A stretch of DNA of 64,000 nt from Betaproteobacteria bacterium (GTDB lineage Bacteria; Pseudomonadota; Gammaproteobacteria; Burkholderiales; SG8-41). Made by a program: the position numbers and the translations under genes. Position 1 is the stretch's first letter. Every line of letters begins with the position of its first letter. A model generated the notes under the pieces. The model did no database searches, was not told the DNA's origin, and was given only the letters and a program-made list of their open reading frames with translations. The stretch is taken from contig JANYDY010000016.1 in assembly GCA_025363435.1 (NCBI GenBank), positions 31,588 to 95,587 of the forward strand. Direction: 5' to 3'. Shown here piece by piece: positions 26,617 to 34,684 of this stretch.

Positions 26617-27342
26617 ATGAAACTCGACATCTTTCTGCAGCAGGTTCCGGACGGCGACGGCACATGGTGGCAATCGCTGGCCTCCGGTTTGCAGTGGACA
26701 CTGTTGGTCGCGCTGCTGGCATGGATCATGGCCTTTGCGCTGGGCTCACTGGTCGGCGTTGCGCGCACCACCGACAAGCGCTGGCTGACACGCCTTGGCG
26801 ACACCTACGTCGAACTGTTCCGCAATATTCCGCTGCTGGTGCAGTTTTTTCTCTGGTACTTCGTCGTGCCTGGCCTGATTCCATCGGTCAAGGTCTGGGT
26901 CACCACACTTGATCCGACGCAGCATCAACTCGTCACCGCCATCGTCTGCCTGGGCTTTTTCACCTCGGCGCGCATCGCCGAGCAGGTGCGCTCGGGCATT
27001 CAGTCGCTGGCGCGCGGCCAGCGCAATGCCGGTTACGCCGTCGGCCTGACGCAAGTACAGACCTACCGCTTTGTGCTGCTGCCAATGGCGTATCGCATCA
27101 TCATTCCGCCGCTGACCTCGGAACTGATGAACCTGATCAAGAATACGGCCGTGGCTTACTCGATCGGACTCACCGAACTGTTTTTCCGCACGCGTGAAAT
27201 GGGCGAAATGACCTTTCGCTATTTCGAAGCTTTCGCTGCGGCAACGCTGATCTACATCGTCATCTCAATGGCAGCGAATCGCGTCATGGCATTCATCGAG
27301 CGCCGCGTCGCCGTGCCCGGCTACATTGCAGGATCGCACTGA
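26617..27342 (+). CDS. gltJ: Glutamate/aspartate ABC transporter permease
   Basis: Inner-membrane permease, 241 residues, of the polar amino-acid ABC family. Membrane helices begin at LQWTLLVALLAWIMAFALGSLVG; the N-terminal signature VELFRNIPLLVQFFLWYFVVPG and the coupling-helix (EAA) region ARGQRNAGYAVGLTQVQTYRFVLLPMAYRIIIPP are both present. It starts 13 bases after the terminator that follows gltI, with AGGGA before the ATG, and its stop overlaps the gltK start as ATGATG/TGATG. It forms a heterodimer with GltK. Confidence 0.92.
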   Translation: MKLDIFLQQVPDGDGTWWQSLASGLQWTLLVALLAWIMAFALGSLVGVARTTDKRWLTRLGDTYVELFRNIPLLVQFFLWYFVVPGLIPSVKVWVTTLDPTQHQLVTAIVCLGFFTSARIAEQVRSGIQSLARGQRNAGYAVGLTQVQTYRFVLLPMAYRIIIPPLTSELMNLIKNTAVAYSIGLTELFFRTREMGEMTFRYFEAFAAATLIYIVISMAANRVMAFIERRVAVPGYIAGSH

Positions 27343-28028
27343 TGGGCGACCTTGATTTTGAAATCATTGGCCGCGCCCTGCCCTATCTCGCCGGCGGCCT
27401 GCGCTATACGTTTCAGCTGACGCTGGTCGCTGCTACCGGCGGCGTTATCTTCGGCACCCTGCTCGCCATGGCGCGCCTGTCGTCGTTCAAACCGCTGGCG
27501 CTGGCCGCAGCCGGCTACGTCAATCTGATGCGCTCGATTCCGCTGCTGCTGGTGATTTTCTGGTTTTATTTCATGATGCCGGTGCTGCTGCAATCGCTGA
27601 CCGGCGCCGAACGGCCGCCGCAGATCGGCGCCGAACGCTCGGCTTACATTACGTTCGTGATGTTCGAGGCGGCGTTTTTCTGCGAGATCATGCGTGCCGG
27701 CATACAGAGCATTGCCAAAGGCCAGGCCGGTGCCGGTTACGCACTGGGACTCAACTACTGGCAGGTGATGGGGAAAATCGTGCTGCCGCAGGCCTTCCGC
27801 AACATGCTGCCCATATTACTGACACAGTCGATTATTCTTTTCCAGGACGTCTCGCTGGTCTCGCTGCTCAACGTCACTGACTTCGTCGGCGCCGCCGTCA
27901 AGGTCGCGCAGCGCGACAGCCGCGTGGTAGAGATGTACCTGTTTGTCGCCGTCGTCTATTTCGTGCTGTGCTTCGCGCTGTCGGCAGCAGTCAAGCGCCT
28001 GCAGTTACGTATTGCAATTGTCCGGTAA
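27342..28028 (+). CDS. gltK: Glutamate/aspartate ABC transporter permease
   Basis: Second inner-membrane permease, 228 residues, paralogous to GltJ: LRYTFQLTLVAATGGVIFGTLLAMARLSS, VNLMRSIPLLLVIFWFYFMMPVLL and the EAA loop AKGQAGAGYALGLNYWQVMGKIVLPQAFRNMLP. Its start codon shares a base with the gltJ stop (TGATG), so translation is coupled. gltL begins 11 bases downstream. Confidence 0.92.
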   Translation: MGDLDFEIIGRALPYLAGGLRYTFQLTLVAATGGVIFGTLLAMARLSSFKPLALAAAGYVNLMRSIPLLLVIFWFYFMMPVLLQSLTGAERPPQIGAERSAYITFVMFEAAFFCEIMRAGIQSIAKGQAGAGYALGLNYWQVMGKIVLPQAFRNMLPILLTQSIILFQDVSLVSLLNVTDFVGAAVKVAQRDSRVVEMYLFVAVVYFVLCFALSAAVKRLQLRIAIVR

Positions 28029-28039
28029 CATAGGCCTTC

Positions 28040-28768
28040 ATGATTGCCATCAACAACATCAGCAAATGGTACGGCGGCTTCCGCGTGCTGACCGACTGCA
28101 GCACGGCGGTCGCCAAAGGCGAAGTCGTGGTCGTCTGCGGCCCCTCCGGCTCGGGCAAATCGACACTGATCAAATGCGTCAATGCGCTTGAACCGTTTCA
28201 GCAGGGCGAAATCACCGTCGACGGCGTGTCGGTCGGTGCCAAAGACACCGATTTGCCGAAGCTGCGCGCGCGTATCGGCATGGTATTTCAGAATTTCGAG
28301 CTGTTTCCGCACCTTTCAGTGATGGAAAACCTCACGCTTGCGCAGATCAAGGTGCTCGGGCGCACGCCGGAAGCGGCAACCGCCAAAGGCGCTGCCTTGC
28401 TTGAACGCGTCGGCCTCGCCGCTCATGCGGCAAAATTCCCCGGGCAGCTGTCGGGCGGCCAGCAGCAGCGGGTGGCGATTGCACGTGCACTGGCGATGGA
28501 TCCGATCGCCATGCTGTTCGACGAGCCAACCTCGGCGCTCGATCCCGAAATGATCAACGAGGTACTCGACGTCATGGTTGATCTGGCGAAAGAAGGCATG
28601 ACCATGATGGTAGTGACACACGAAATGGGCTTCGCGCGCAAAGTCGCCCACCGTGTTGTCTTCATGGACAAGGGCGAAATCGTCGAGGATGCACCAAAAG
28701 AGGATTTCTTCGGCAAGCCGCGCTCCGAACGTGCGCAGTTGTTTCTCTCAAAAATCCTGCAACACTGA
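28040..28768 (+). CDS. gltL: Glutamate/aspartate ABC transporter ATP-binding protein
   Basis: Cytosolic ATPase subunit, 242 residues, driving the GltJK permease. It has Walker A ([16 protein letters not shown]), Q-loop ([16 protein letters not shown]), ABC signature ([15 protein letters not shown]), Walker B ([13 protein letters not shown]) and switch histidine ([12 protein letters not shown]). Length and sequence match the GltL/GlnQ group. It completes a full four-component importer for acidic amino acids. Confidence 0.95.
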   Translation: MIAINNISKWYGGFRVLTDCSTAVAKGEVVVVCGPSGSGKSTLIKCVNALEPFQQGEITVDGVSVGAKDTDLPKLRARIGMVFQNFELFPHLSVMENLTLAQIKVLGRTPEAATAKGAALLERVGLAAHAAKFPGQLSGGQQQRVAIARALAMDPIAMLFDEPTSALDPEMINEVLDVMVDLAKEGMTMMVVTHEMGFARKVAHRVVFMDKGEIVEDAPKEDFFGKPRSERAQLFLSKILQH

Positions 28769-28868
28769 TTCCAGCACGGCCGTGCAATCAAAAACTGTTC
28801 CAAAGCGGGCGATGCTCGCGTAAAATCCTGCGGTTACCGTTTCGCGCTTCGCGCTCAGCAAAGACATC

Positions 28869-29315
28869 ATGCCCGCCACGCAACGACGCATCATCCCGAT
28901 CAAGCTTGTTACCGCTGTAACCGCCGCAAAAAAGAAGGCCAAAAAGAAAAAACCCGCTTACGACTGCCGTAAGTGCCCCGGCTATTGCTGCAGCTATCCG
29001 CTGATTGAAGTCAACAAGCGCGACGTCGCGCGGCTCGCCAAGCACTTTGAAATCACCTACGAGCAGGCCGAAAAGCGCTATACGCGTTACGACAAGTCGG
29101 AAAAAGCGATCGCGCTGCGCCGCCAGAAAGACAAGCATTTCGGCCACATCTGCAAAATGTTCGACACGAAGAAGCGTCAGTGCACGGTCTATGAAGCGCG
29201 CCCCGGCGTCTGCCGCGAATATCCGGTCGCCAAGACCTGCGGCTACTACGACTTCCTCGAATTCGAACGCGACCAGCAGGAAGACAAGAAATTCGTCGCT
29301 ACGACGAACTCGTAA
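28869..29315 (+). CDS. YkgJ-family cysteine-cluster protein
   Basis: A 148-residue protein with the conserved cysteine set of the YkgJ/CxxCxxCC family: CRKCPGYCCSYPLIEV, then CKMFDTKKRQCTVYEARPGVCREYPVAKTC. The cysteines probably bind zinc or an Fe-S cluster; the role is unknown. The N-terminal 30 residues are an unusual lysine-rich stretch (AAKKKAKKKKPAYD). The gene stands alone after the glt operon, 100 bases downstream on the same strand. Confidence 0.85.
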   Translation: MPATQRRIIPIKLVTAVTAAKKKAKKKKPAYDCRKCPGYCCSYPLIEVNKRDVARLAKHFEITYEQAEKRYTRYDKSEKAIALRRQKDKHFGHICKMFDTKKRQCTVYEARPGVCREYPVAKTCGYYDFLEFERDQQEDKKFVATTNS

Positions 29316-29339
29316 CAGCCGGGTAAGCTCGCCCCCTCC

Positions 29340-29429
29340 GTTCATGGTGAGCTTGTCGAACCATGAACGGGGCGCTGATTAAAATCAATCTGCTCAAACG
29401 TTCGCCCTTCGACAAGCTCAGGGCGAACG
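29340..29429. repeat. Inverted pair of REP-like palindromes
   Basis: Two hairpins share the core TTCGACAAGCTC in opposite orientation. The first (29340-29368) has 9-bp arms GTTCATGGT/ACCATGAAC; the second (29399-29429) has arms CGTTCGCCC/GGGCGAACG. They are 30 bases apart in the gap between the YkgJ gene and the convergent deacetylase gene. Elements with this core are abundant in proteobacterial genomes (from memory), and an opposed pair is the layout of REPIN/BIME units. Confidence 0.85.
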
Positions 29430-29482
29430 GGACTTGTTCAGCATTTCCCGCGTGAGCAGCCGCCGGGCCTGCGGACCGACAG

Positions 29483-30661
29483 TCACACTGTCGTGCAGAT
29501 GCGCGCCATCAGGCGGCGCATGAATTCCTCGCACTTCAGAACCTGCTCGATCTCGACGTATTCGTCGGCCTTGTGCGCCTGCGCAATCGATCCGGGGCCA
29601 CAAACTACTGCCGCAATACCGCGCCGCTGAAAATGCGCGGCCTCGGTGCCGAACGAAACCTTGCCGAAATCCTGATTACCGGACAGTTCCTGCGCGAGTC
29701 CGACGACTGCAGACTCCGGCGTATTGTTAAGCGCCGGCATCGCCGACAGCGGCGTGATGGAAAACCCGCATGACGCATCGACCGCGTGCATCTCCGGCTC
29801 GATAGCCGTTGCAATATATTGCGTGAACTCGGCATACATCGCCGCCGGATCGTCACCGGGCAAATTGCGAAACTCGAAGTCAAATGTGCATTCGTTGGGC
29901 ACAATATTAAGTGCGGTGCCACCGCGCATGACGCCGGTATGCACGGTCGTGTGCGCAATGTCGAAGCCGCGGTCATACGGCCCGCTGTCGCGATAACGCC
30001 GTGCCATGCGCTTTAAGTACGCCACTGCCTCGGCTGCCGCTTCAACCGCATTGACGCCGTGCGGCGCATACGCGGAATGGCAGGACAGCCCGCGCACCGT
30101 GCAGCGGTAACCGACCTTGCCCTTGTGCGCGATCACCGGGCGCATCAGTGTCGGCTCACCGACGATGCAGGCATCGGGCCGGATGCCCGCGGCTTCAAGA
30201 TCCTCGATCAAGCGGCCGATGCCAAGGCAGCCAACCTCCTCGTCATACGACAGCGCAAAATGCAACGGCCGTATGAGGCCGCGGCGCGCGAATTCCGGCG
30301 CGAACGCCAGCGCAATCGCAACAAAGCTTTTCATGTCGGCGCAACCACGCCCGTACAAGCGGCCGTCGCGCTCAGTCAGGGTAAACGGATCGCTGCGCCA
30401 GGCCTGCCCCTCTACAGGAACCACATCGGTATGCCCGGACAACACCACACCGCCATCAGTCGCCGGTCCCAGCGTGGCAAACAGATTGGCCTTGCGACGG
30501 TCGTCGTCATAGGTCAAGCGCGTCACCGCACCTGCCGCCGCCAGGTGTGCGCGCGCAAATTCGATCAACTCGAGATTGGATTCGCGGCTGACAGTGGCAA
30601 ACGCAATCAGCCGGCGTATCAATTCGAGGCTCGCGGGCGCGGCAGCGCCGGTGGAATTCAT
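29483..30661 (-). CDS. argE: M20-family deacetylase, acetylornithine deacetylase-like
   Basis: A 392-residue cytosolic zinc amidohydrolase, best matching ArgE, which removes the acetyl group from N-acetylornithine to give ornithine for arginine and polyamine synthesis. Metal ligands and catalytic residues are seen in VVLSGHTDVVPVEG, GRLYGRGCADMKSF, LSYDEEVGCLG and FGTEAAHFQRRG. The dimerisation-domain histidine is in GLSCHSAYAPHG. The start ATG at 30661 (MNSTGAAAPASLELIRRLI) gives the usual length. Related M20 enzymes act on other acylated amino acids, so the exact substrate is a family inference. Confidence 0.85.
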   Translation of the reverse strand: MNSTGAAAPASLELIRRLIAFATVSRESNLELIEFARAHLAAAGAVTRLTYDDDRRKANLFATLGPATDGGVVLSGHTDVVPVEGQAWRSDPFTLTERDGRLYGRGCADMKSFVAIALAFAPEFARRGLIRPLHFALSYDEEVGCLGIGRLIEDLEAAGIRPDACIVGEPTLMRPVIAHKGKVGYRCTVRGLSCHSAYAPHGVNAVEAAAEAVAYLKRMARRYRDSGPYDRGFDIAHTTVHTGVMRGGTALNIVPNECTFDFEFRNLPGDDPAAMYAEFTQYIATAIEPEMHAVDASCGFSITPLSAMPALNNTPESAVVGLAQELSGNQDFGKVSFGTEAAHFQRRGIAAVVCGPGSIAQAHKADEYVEIEQVLKCEEFMRRLMARICTTV

Positions 30662-30807
30662 GAAAGGTGTCCGCAGTAAAACGGCAGAATAGGTGCGCAG
30701 TCCGCGGGTGTCAAACCGCCCCGCATAATACGCGGTGGCGCTTTCCGCGACGCATTGCCGGTGCTACCATAACCGCCATTCAAATCGCATGTTTCAGGGG
30801 GAGTACC

Positions 30808-32721
30808 ATGCAGTCTGATAACGAAAATAAAATCGATCGTCGCTCGTTTCTCAAAGGCGCCGCTGCCGCTACCGGCGCTGCAGTCGCCACCGCCAGCAAA
30901 ATCGCTGCTGCCGCTGATAGCACCGTCGAAGGTGCAAAGCCGGCGGAAAAACCCAAAGCGGCGACAAAACTACCGAGCGAAACTTTCATTACACACCCCG
31001 GCTCGGATTTCATGGCCGATGTGCTGAAAAAAATCGGCCTGCAATATATTGCGATCAACCCGGCGGCAGGCTTTCGCAGCCTGCAGGAATCGATCATCAA
31101 CTATCTCGGCAATAAAAACCCCGAGATCATCACCTGCCTGCACGAAGAATCGGCGACGGCAATGGCGCACGGCTACGCCAAGGCCTCGGGTAAACCGATG
31201 GCGGTCATGGTGCACGGCACCGTCGGCCTGCAGCACGCCTCGATGGCCGTCTACAACGCCTATTGCGACCGCGTACCGATGCTGATTTTCGGCGGCAACG
31301 GTATTGATGCGGAAACACGGCGCCCCGGCGTCGAATGGATACACAGCGCACAGGATCCAGCTGCGCTGGTGCGTGAATTCGTCAAATGGGACGATCAACC
31401 GGCATCGCTGCAGCATTTTGCTGAATCGACGGTGCGCGCCCACCAGTTCACCATGACCGCACCGATGGCGCCGGCCTTCATTGCCATCGATATGGATCTG
31501 CAGGAAGAGGAAGTCGAACATCCGGAGAAACTCAAGATCCCGAAAATCTCGCGCTTGATCCAACCGCAGGGCGACACCAGTGCGCTGCGCGATGCGGCAA
31601 AACTGCTCGTCAATGCGCAAAAGCCGTTAATCATGGCCGACCGCGCAGTACGCTCGCAGCAAGGCGTGAAAATGCTGGTCGAACTGGCCGAGTCGCTGGG
31701 TTCGCCGGTGGTCGATCTGGGTTCGCGCATGAATTTCCCGACCACCCACGATCTCGATTGCACCTTCATGAAACAGTCGCTGGTGCGCGATGCCGACGTG
31801 ATTCTGCTGCTCGAAGTCGGCGACCCCTGGGGCAATCTGAATTCCTTTTCCGACCCGTACAAAAACTATCGCGCGATCCACAAGCCCGACGTCAAGGTGA
31901 TTTCGATTTCCATGCTCGACATCGCGCGCAGCTCCAACTATCAGGACCTGCAGCGCTTCATGCCGTCGGATCTGGCGATCGGCGGCGACGCCGAAGCCAC
32001 ACTGCCCGATTTGATCGACGCCGTAAAACGCGCCACCACGCCGGAACGCAAAGCCGCATTTGCCGAACGTGCCAATGCCGTTGCCAAAATGCATCACGAA
32101 ATGCGCGCGCGCGACAAGGAACTGGCAGCAGTCGGCTTTGATGCAACGCCGATTTCCACCGCGCGCCTCAGCGCGGAAATGTGGAATGTCATCAAAAACG
32201 AAAAATGGGCTCTGGTGGTCAGCGACCGCATGCCGTGGGCGCGCCGCCTTTGGCCAATCACCGAGCATTATCAGATGCTCGGCGGTAACGGCGGCTATGG
32301 TCTCGGCGGTTATGCGCCGATCGCGGTCGGCGCAGCACTCGCCAACAAGGAAAAAGGCATCATCTCGGTGACTTTCCAGCCCGACGGCGACATGATGTAT
32401 GCGCCGGGCGTCCTGTGGACTGCGGCGCACCACAAGATTCCGCTGCTGATGCTGATGCACAACAACCGCTGCTATCACCAGGAAATCATGCACGTACAGC
32501 GCATGGCGGCGATCCACAACCGGCCGCAGGCGAACGCGCGTATCGGCACCGAAATAACCGATCCGAATATCGACTTTGCCAAAGTCGCGCAGGGCATGGG
32601 CGTGTGGGCGGAAGGCCCGATCACCGACCCGGCAAAACTCGGCGCAGCGCTGCGGCGCGCCCTCGACGTTGTCAAAAAAGGACAGCCGGCGCTGCTCGAT
32701 GTAATCTGCCAGCCGCGCTGA
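30808..32721 (+). CDS. Tat-exported thiamine-diphosphate-dependent enzyme
   Basis: The ATG at 30808, preceded by AGGGGGAG, gives 637 residues beginning with a twin-arginine signal (KIDRRSFLKGAAAATGAAVATASK), so a folded, cofactor-loaded enzyme should reach the periplasm. The body is a three-domain ThDP fold like acetolactate synthase or benzoylformate decarboxylase: the catalytic glutamate in CLHEESATAMAHGYAKASG, the central domain (NAQKPLIMADRAVRS), and the cofactor motif FQPDGDMMYAPG...HNNRCYHQE. The first Gly of the usual GDG is Pro. The reaction is unknown. It stands alone, divergent from argE and closed by a terminator. Confidence 0.85.
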   Translation: MQSDNENKIDRRSFLKGAAAATGAAVATASKIAAAADSTVEGAKPAEKPKAATKLPSETFITHPGSDFMADVLKKIGLQYIAINPAAGFRSLQESIINYLGNKNPEIITCLHEESATAMAHGYAKASGKPMAVMVHGTVGLQHASMAVYNAYCDRVPMLIFGGNGIDAETRRPGVEWIHSAQDPAALVREFVKWDDQPASLQHFAESTVRAHQFTMTAPMAPAFIAIDMDLQEEEVEHPEKLKIPKISRLIQPQGDTSALRDAAKLLVNAQKPLIMADRAVRSQQGVKMLVELAESLGSPVVDLGSRMNFPTTHDLDCTFMKQSLVRDADVILLLEVGDPWGNLNSFSDPYKNYRAIHKPDVKVISISMLDIARSSNYQDLQRFMPSDLAIGGDAEATLPDLIDAVKRATTPERKAAFAERANAVAKMHHEMRARDKELAAVGFDATPISTARLSAEMWNVIKNEKWALVVSDRMPWARRLWPITEHYQMLGGNGGYGLGGYAPIAVGAALANKEKGIISVTFQPDGDMMYAPGVLWTAAHHKIPLLMLMHNNRCYHQEIMHVQRMAAIHNRPQANARIGTEITDPNIDFAKVAQGMGVWAEGPITDPAKLGAALRRALDVVKKGQPALLDVICQPR

Positions 32722-32740
32722 TTCGCCGGCGTAATCGGTT

Positions 32741-32770
32741 AAAAACACGCCGTCCGCGGCGTGTTTTTTT
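32741..32770 (+). terminator. Intrinsic terminator after the ThDP enzyme gene
   Basis: A 9-bp perfect stem (AACACGCCG / CGGCGTGTT) with a 4-base loop (TCCG) is followed by a run of Ts. It lies 22 bases after the stop codon and, with As before it, could act on both strands. Confidence 0.9.
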
Positions 32771-32915
32771 ACGCTCGTTTTGCCGTTACAAATGCTTACC
32801 ATTGCTGACATCTTGTGCGTGGACTCGTCTCACTGCACGGCGTCTAATCTTCCCAACGGTCGCGAAATTGCGGTCGCAGCAATACAGGGAAACTCAACGT
32901 CATCAGGAGAACGCC

Positions 32916-33719
32916 ATGAATCCGACCCGCAAACTGTTAGTTACCGCAGCTCTTACCGCACTATCCTTCGCCGCCTCAGCCCAAAACACCGGCAACAGCG
33001 GCACCAACAGCACCCCGACCTTTTCCGACCGCAATGTCGAACAACAACGCCGCATTGAACAGGGTTTGCGCAGCGGCGACCTGAACGTGCGGGAAGCGTC
33101 GCGTCTCGAAGGCGAAGAGTCGCGCGTCAATCGCATGGAATCACGTGCGCTGCGCGACGGCACCGTCAGTGACGCCGAGCGTGCAAATATCAACCGCGCA
33201 CAGGATCGCGTCAGCCAGGACATCAATCGCGAACGCAACGATGCGCAAAGGGGCAATCCAGATTCGCAGTCGTCACGCCGCATGCAGGCCGATGTGCAAC
33301 GCAACGTCAACGAACAGGAACGCATCAATCAAGGCATGCACTCCGGTCAGTTGACCAACCGCGAAGCCGGCCGACTGGAGAACGGGCAGGCCCGCGTAGA
33401 TCGCCGCGAAGCACGCGCCGGCGCCGACGGCCATATCGGCCGCAACGAACAACGCGGCATCCAGAACGCGGAAAACCACCAGAGCCGTCAGATCCACAAT
33501 GAGCGTCATGACGGTCAGGCGCGCAATGGCAACGATCATCGCCAGAGCTGGGGCAATCGCGGTGACAACGGTTTCCGCCACCACAACGAGCACCGTCAGG
33601 CATCCGCTTATCGCCATGACGGCGGTTTCCGCAGCGGTTCACAACAGCACTCGTTTCAGCAGCACTCCTTCCAGCAACGTTCCTACGCGCAGGCCGGCGG
33701 CGGTCGTCGCGGCCGCTGA
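32916..33719 (+). CDS. Exported hydrophilic protein with an internal duplication
   Basis: A 267-residue protein from the ATG at 32916, preceded by AGGAGA; the long track ORF starting at 32415 is an upstream artefact. A signal peptide (MNPTRKLLVTAALTALSFAASAQ) exports it. Residues 42-111 and 132-201 are two copies of one ~70-residue helical unit: IEQGLRSGDLNVREASRLE with DGTVSDAERANINRAQ, and INQGMHSGQLTNREAGRLE with DGHIGRNEQRGIQNAE. The tail is rich in His, Gln, Arg and Gly and could bind metal. The function is unknown; similar proteins occur in betaproteobacteria. Confidence 0.85.
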   Translation: MNPTRKLLVTAALTALSFAASAQNTGNSGTNSTPTFSDRNVEQQRRIEQGLRSGDLNVREASRLEGEESRVNRMESRALRDGTVSDAERANINRAQDRVSQDINRERNDAQRGNPDSQSSRRMQADVQRNVNEQERINQGMHSGQLTNREAGRLENGQARVDRREARAGADGHIGRNEQRGIQNAENHQSRQIHNERHDGQARNGNDHRQSWGNRGDNGFRHHNEHRQASAYRHDGGFRSGSQQHSFQQHSFQQRSYAQAGGGRRGR

Positions 33720-33736
33720 TCGCACTGCCTGAAACA

Positions 33737-33765
33737 AAAAAGCCCCTCGCGAGAGGGGCTTTTCT
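33737..33765. terminator. Bidirectional terminator between convergent genes
   Basis: An 8-bp perfect stem (AGCCCCTC / GAGGGGCT) with a GCGA loop is flanked by As on the left and Ts on the right, so it can end transcription from both the repeat-protein gene and the convergent cytochrome c gene. Confidence 0.9.
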
Positions 33766-33786
33766 TTTTGCAGCCGCAGAAGCAAA

Positions 33787-34137
33787 TCAGAAACCGCTCA
33801 GCAGCGGAATGTCCTTTGCTGCAGGGCCGGACTTGATCGAGGCCACGTAAGCGTAGATATCAGCGAGATCTTGATCGGGCAGAGTCTTCTCGCTGAAAGG
33901 CGGCATTTCGCCGCGCGGCTTGCGCACCTGTTGTGCAAATGCAACCCACGGAAACGGATTCGGCGCGATCTTCGGACCGGTAACACCGCCGTTCTGCCCG
34001 ATGGTGCCGTGGCAGTTGTAGCACATCTGATGCATGTAAATTTTTTGCCCGCGCTCGGCGGAACCAGCCGGCGTATTCTGCGCATAACTGCCGGCTGACA
34101 GCAGCAGAGCAGTTGCTGCGATTATTGTTTTATTCAT
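33787..34137 (-). CDS. Periplasmic class I c-type cytochrome
   Basis: A 116-residue mono-heme cytochrome c. After a signal peptide (MNKTIIAATALLLSAGSYAQ) comes RGQKIYMHQMCYNCHGTIGQNG, with the heme-binding CxxCH, and a later methionine in PRGEMPPFSEKTL that is the likely sixth ligand. The C-terminal helix LPDQDLADIYAYVASIK is typical. GGGAGGGG lies just before the ATG at 34137. It would carry electrons in the periplasm; partners are not obvious, since its neighbours are a globin gene (divergent) and the repeat protein. Confidence 0.92.
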   Translation of the reverse strand: MNKTIIAATALLLSAGSYAQNTPAGSAERGQKIYMHQMCYNCHGTIGQNGGVTGPKIAPNPFPWVAFAQQVRKPRGEMPPFSEKTLPDQDLADIYAYVASIKSGPAAKDIPLLSGF

Positions 34138-34234
34138 ATCCCCTCCCCGCATTCATTGCCGGCCATTCTGTCGCCAACACGAAGGCGCGTCAACATTTCC
34201 GCTAAAATCCGCACTCTTTTGCAGCGGATTTGCC

Positions 34235-34618
34235 ATGCCTGAAGCGCCTTACGATATGCTCGGCGGCGACGCTGCGGTACGCCGCCTGATCGACCGTTTC
34301 TACGACCTGATGGACAGCGTGCCAGAGTATTTCGTCATACGCACACTGCATCCGGCGGATCTGGCGGGTTCACGCGAAAAACTCTACCTGTTTTTATCCG
34401 GCTGGCTGGGCGGGCCGCCACTCTACGCCGAAAAATACGGTCGTCCGATGCTGCGCGCGCGGCATCTGCCGTTCGCCATTGGACTGGCAGAACGCGACGC
34501 CTGGCTTGCCTGCATGACGCAGGCGATGACGGATTGCGGAATCGAAGCCGGCCTCAAAATGGGGCTGCTCGATTCACTGTTCAAAACCGCAGACTGGATG
34601 AGAAACAAAGAGGGCTAG
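34235..34618 (+). CDS. Group II truncated hemoglobin
   Basis: A 127-residue 2-on-2 globin. Features of the group II family are the helix-B segment IDRFYDLMDSVPEY with tyrosine B10, the PMLRARHLPFAIG block with the proximal histidine, and the downstream tryptophan in ERDAWLACMTQAM. Such globins bind oxygen or nitric oxide and are linked to oxidative and nitrosative stress tolerance or redox catalysis. It is divergent from the cytochrome c gene (97-base gap) and closed by a strong terminator. Confidence 0.93.
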   Translation: MPEAPYDMLGGDAAVRRLIDRFYDLMDSVPEYFVIRTLHPADLAGSREKLYLFLSGWLGGPPLYAEKYGRPMLRARHLPFAIGLAERDAWLACMTQAMTDCGIEAGLKMGLLDSLFKTADWMRNKEG

Positions 34619-34646
34619 CGTATCGCTACGCCAGCCCTCTTGTTTT
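34610..34646. terminator. Intrinsic terminator between globin and rhlE genes
   Basis: A 13-bp stem with one mismatch (GAGGGCTAGCGTA / TACGCCAGCCCTC) and a TCGC loop is followed by TTGTTTT. It begins inside the last codons of the globin gene and lies just beyond the end of convergent rhlE, where it could serve both. Confidence 0.85.
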
Positions 34647-34684
34647 GATCCCGGATTCAGGCCGGAATCAATACTGCCTGTTTC

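Noticed and set aside
28770-28790. GCACGGCCGTGC palindrome after gltL as a terminator
   Set aside because: The palindrome has no loop and no T-run follows on the plus strand, so a terminator is not supported.
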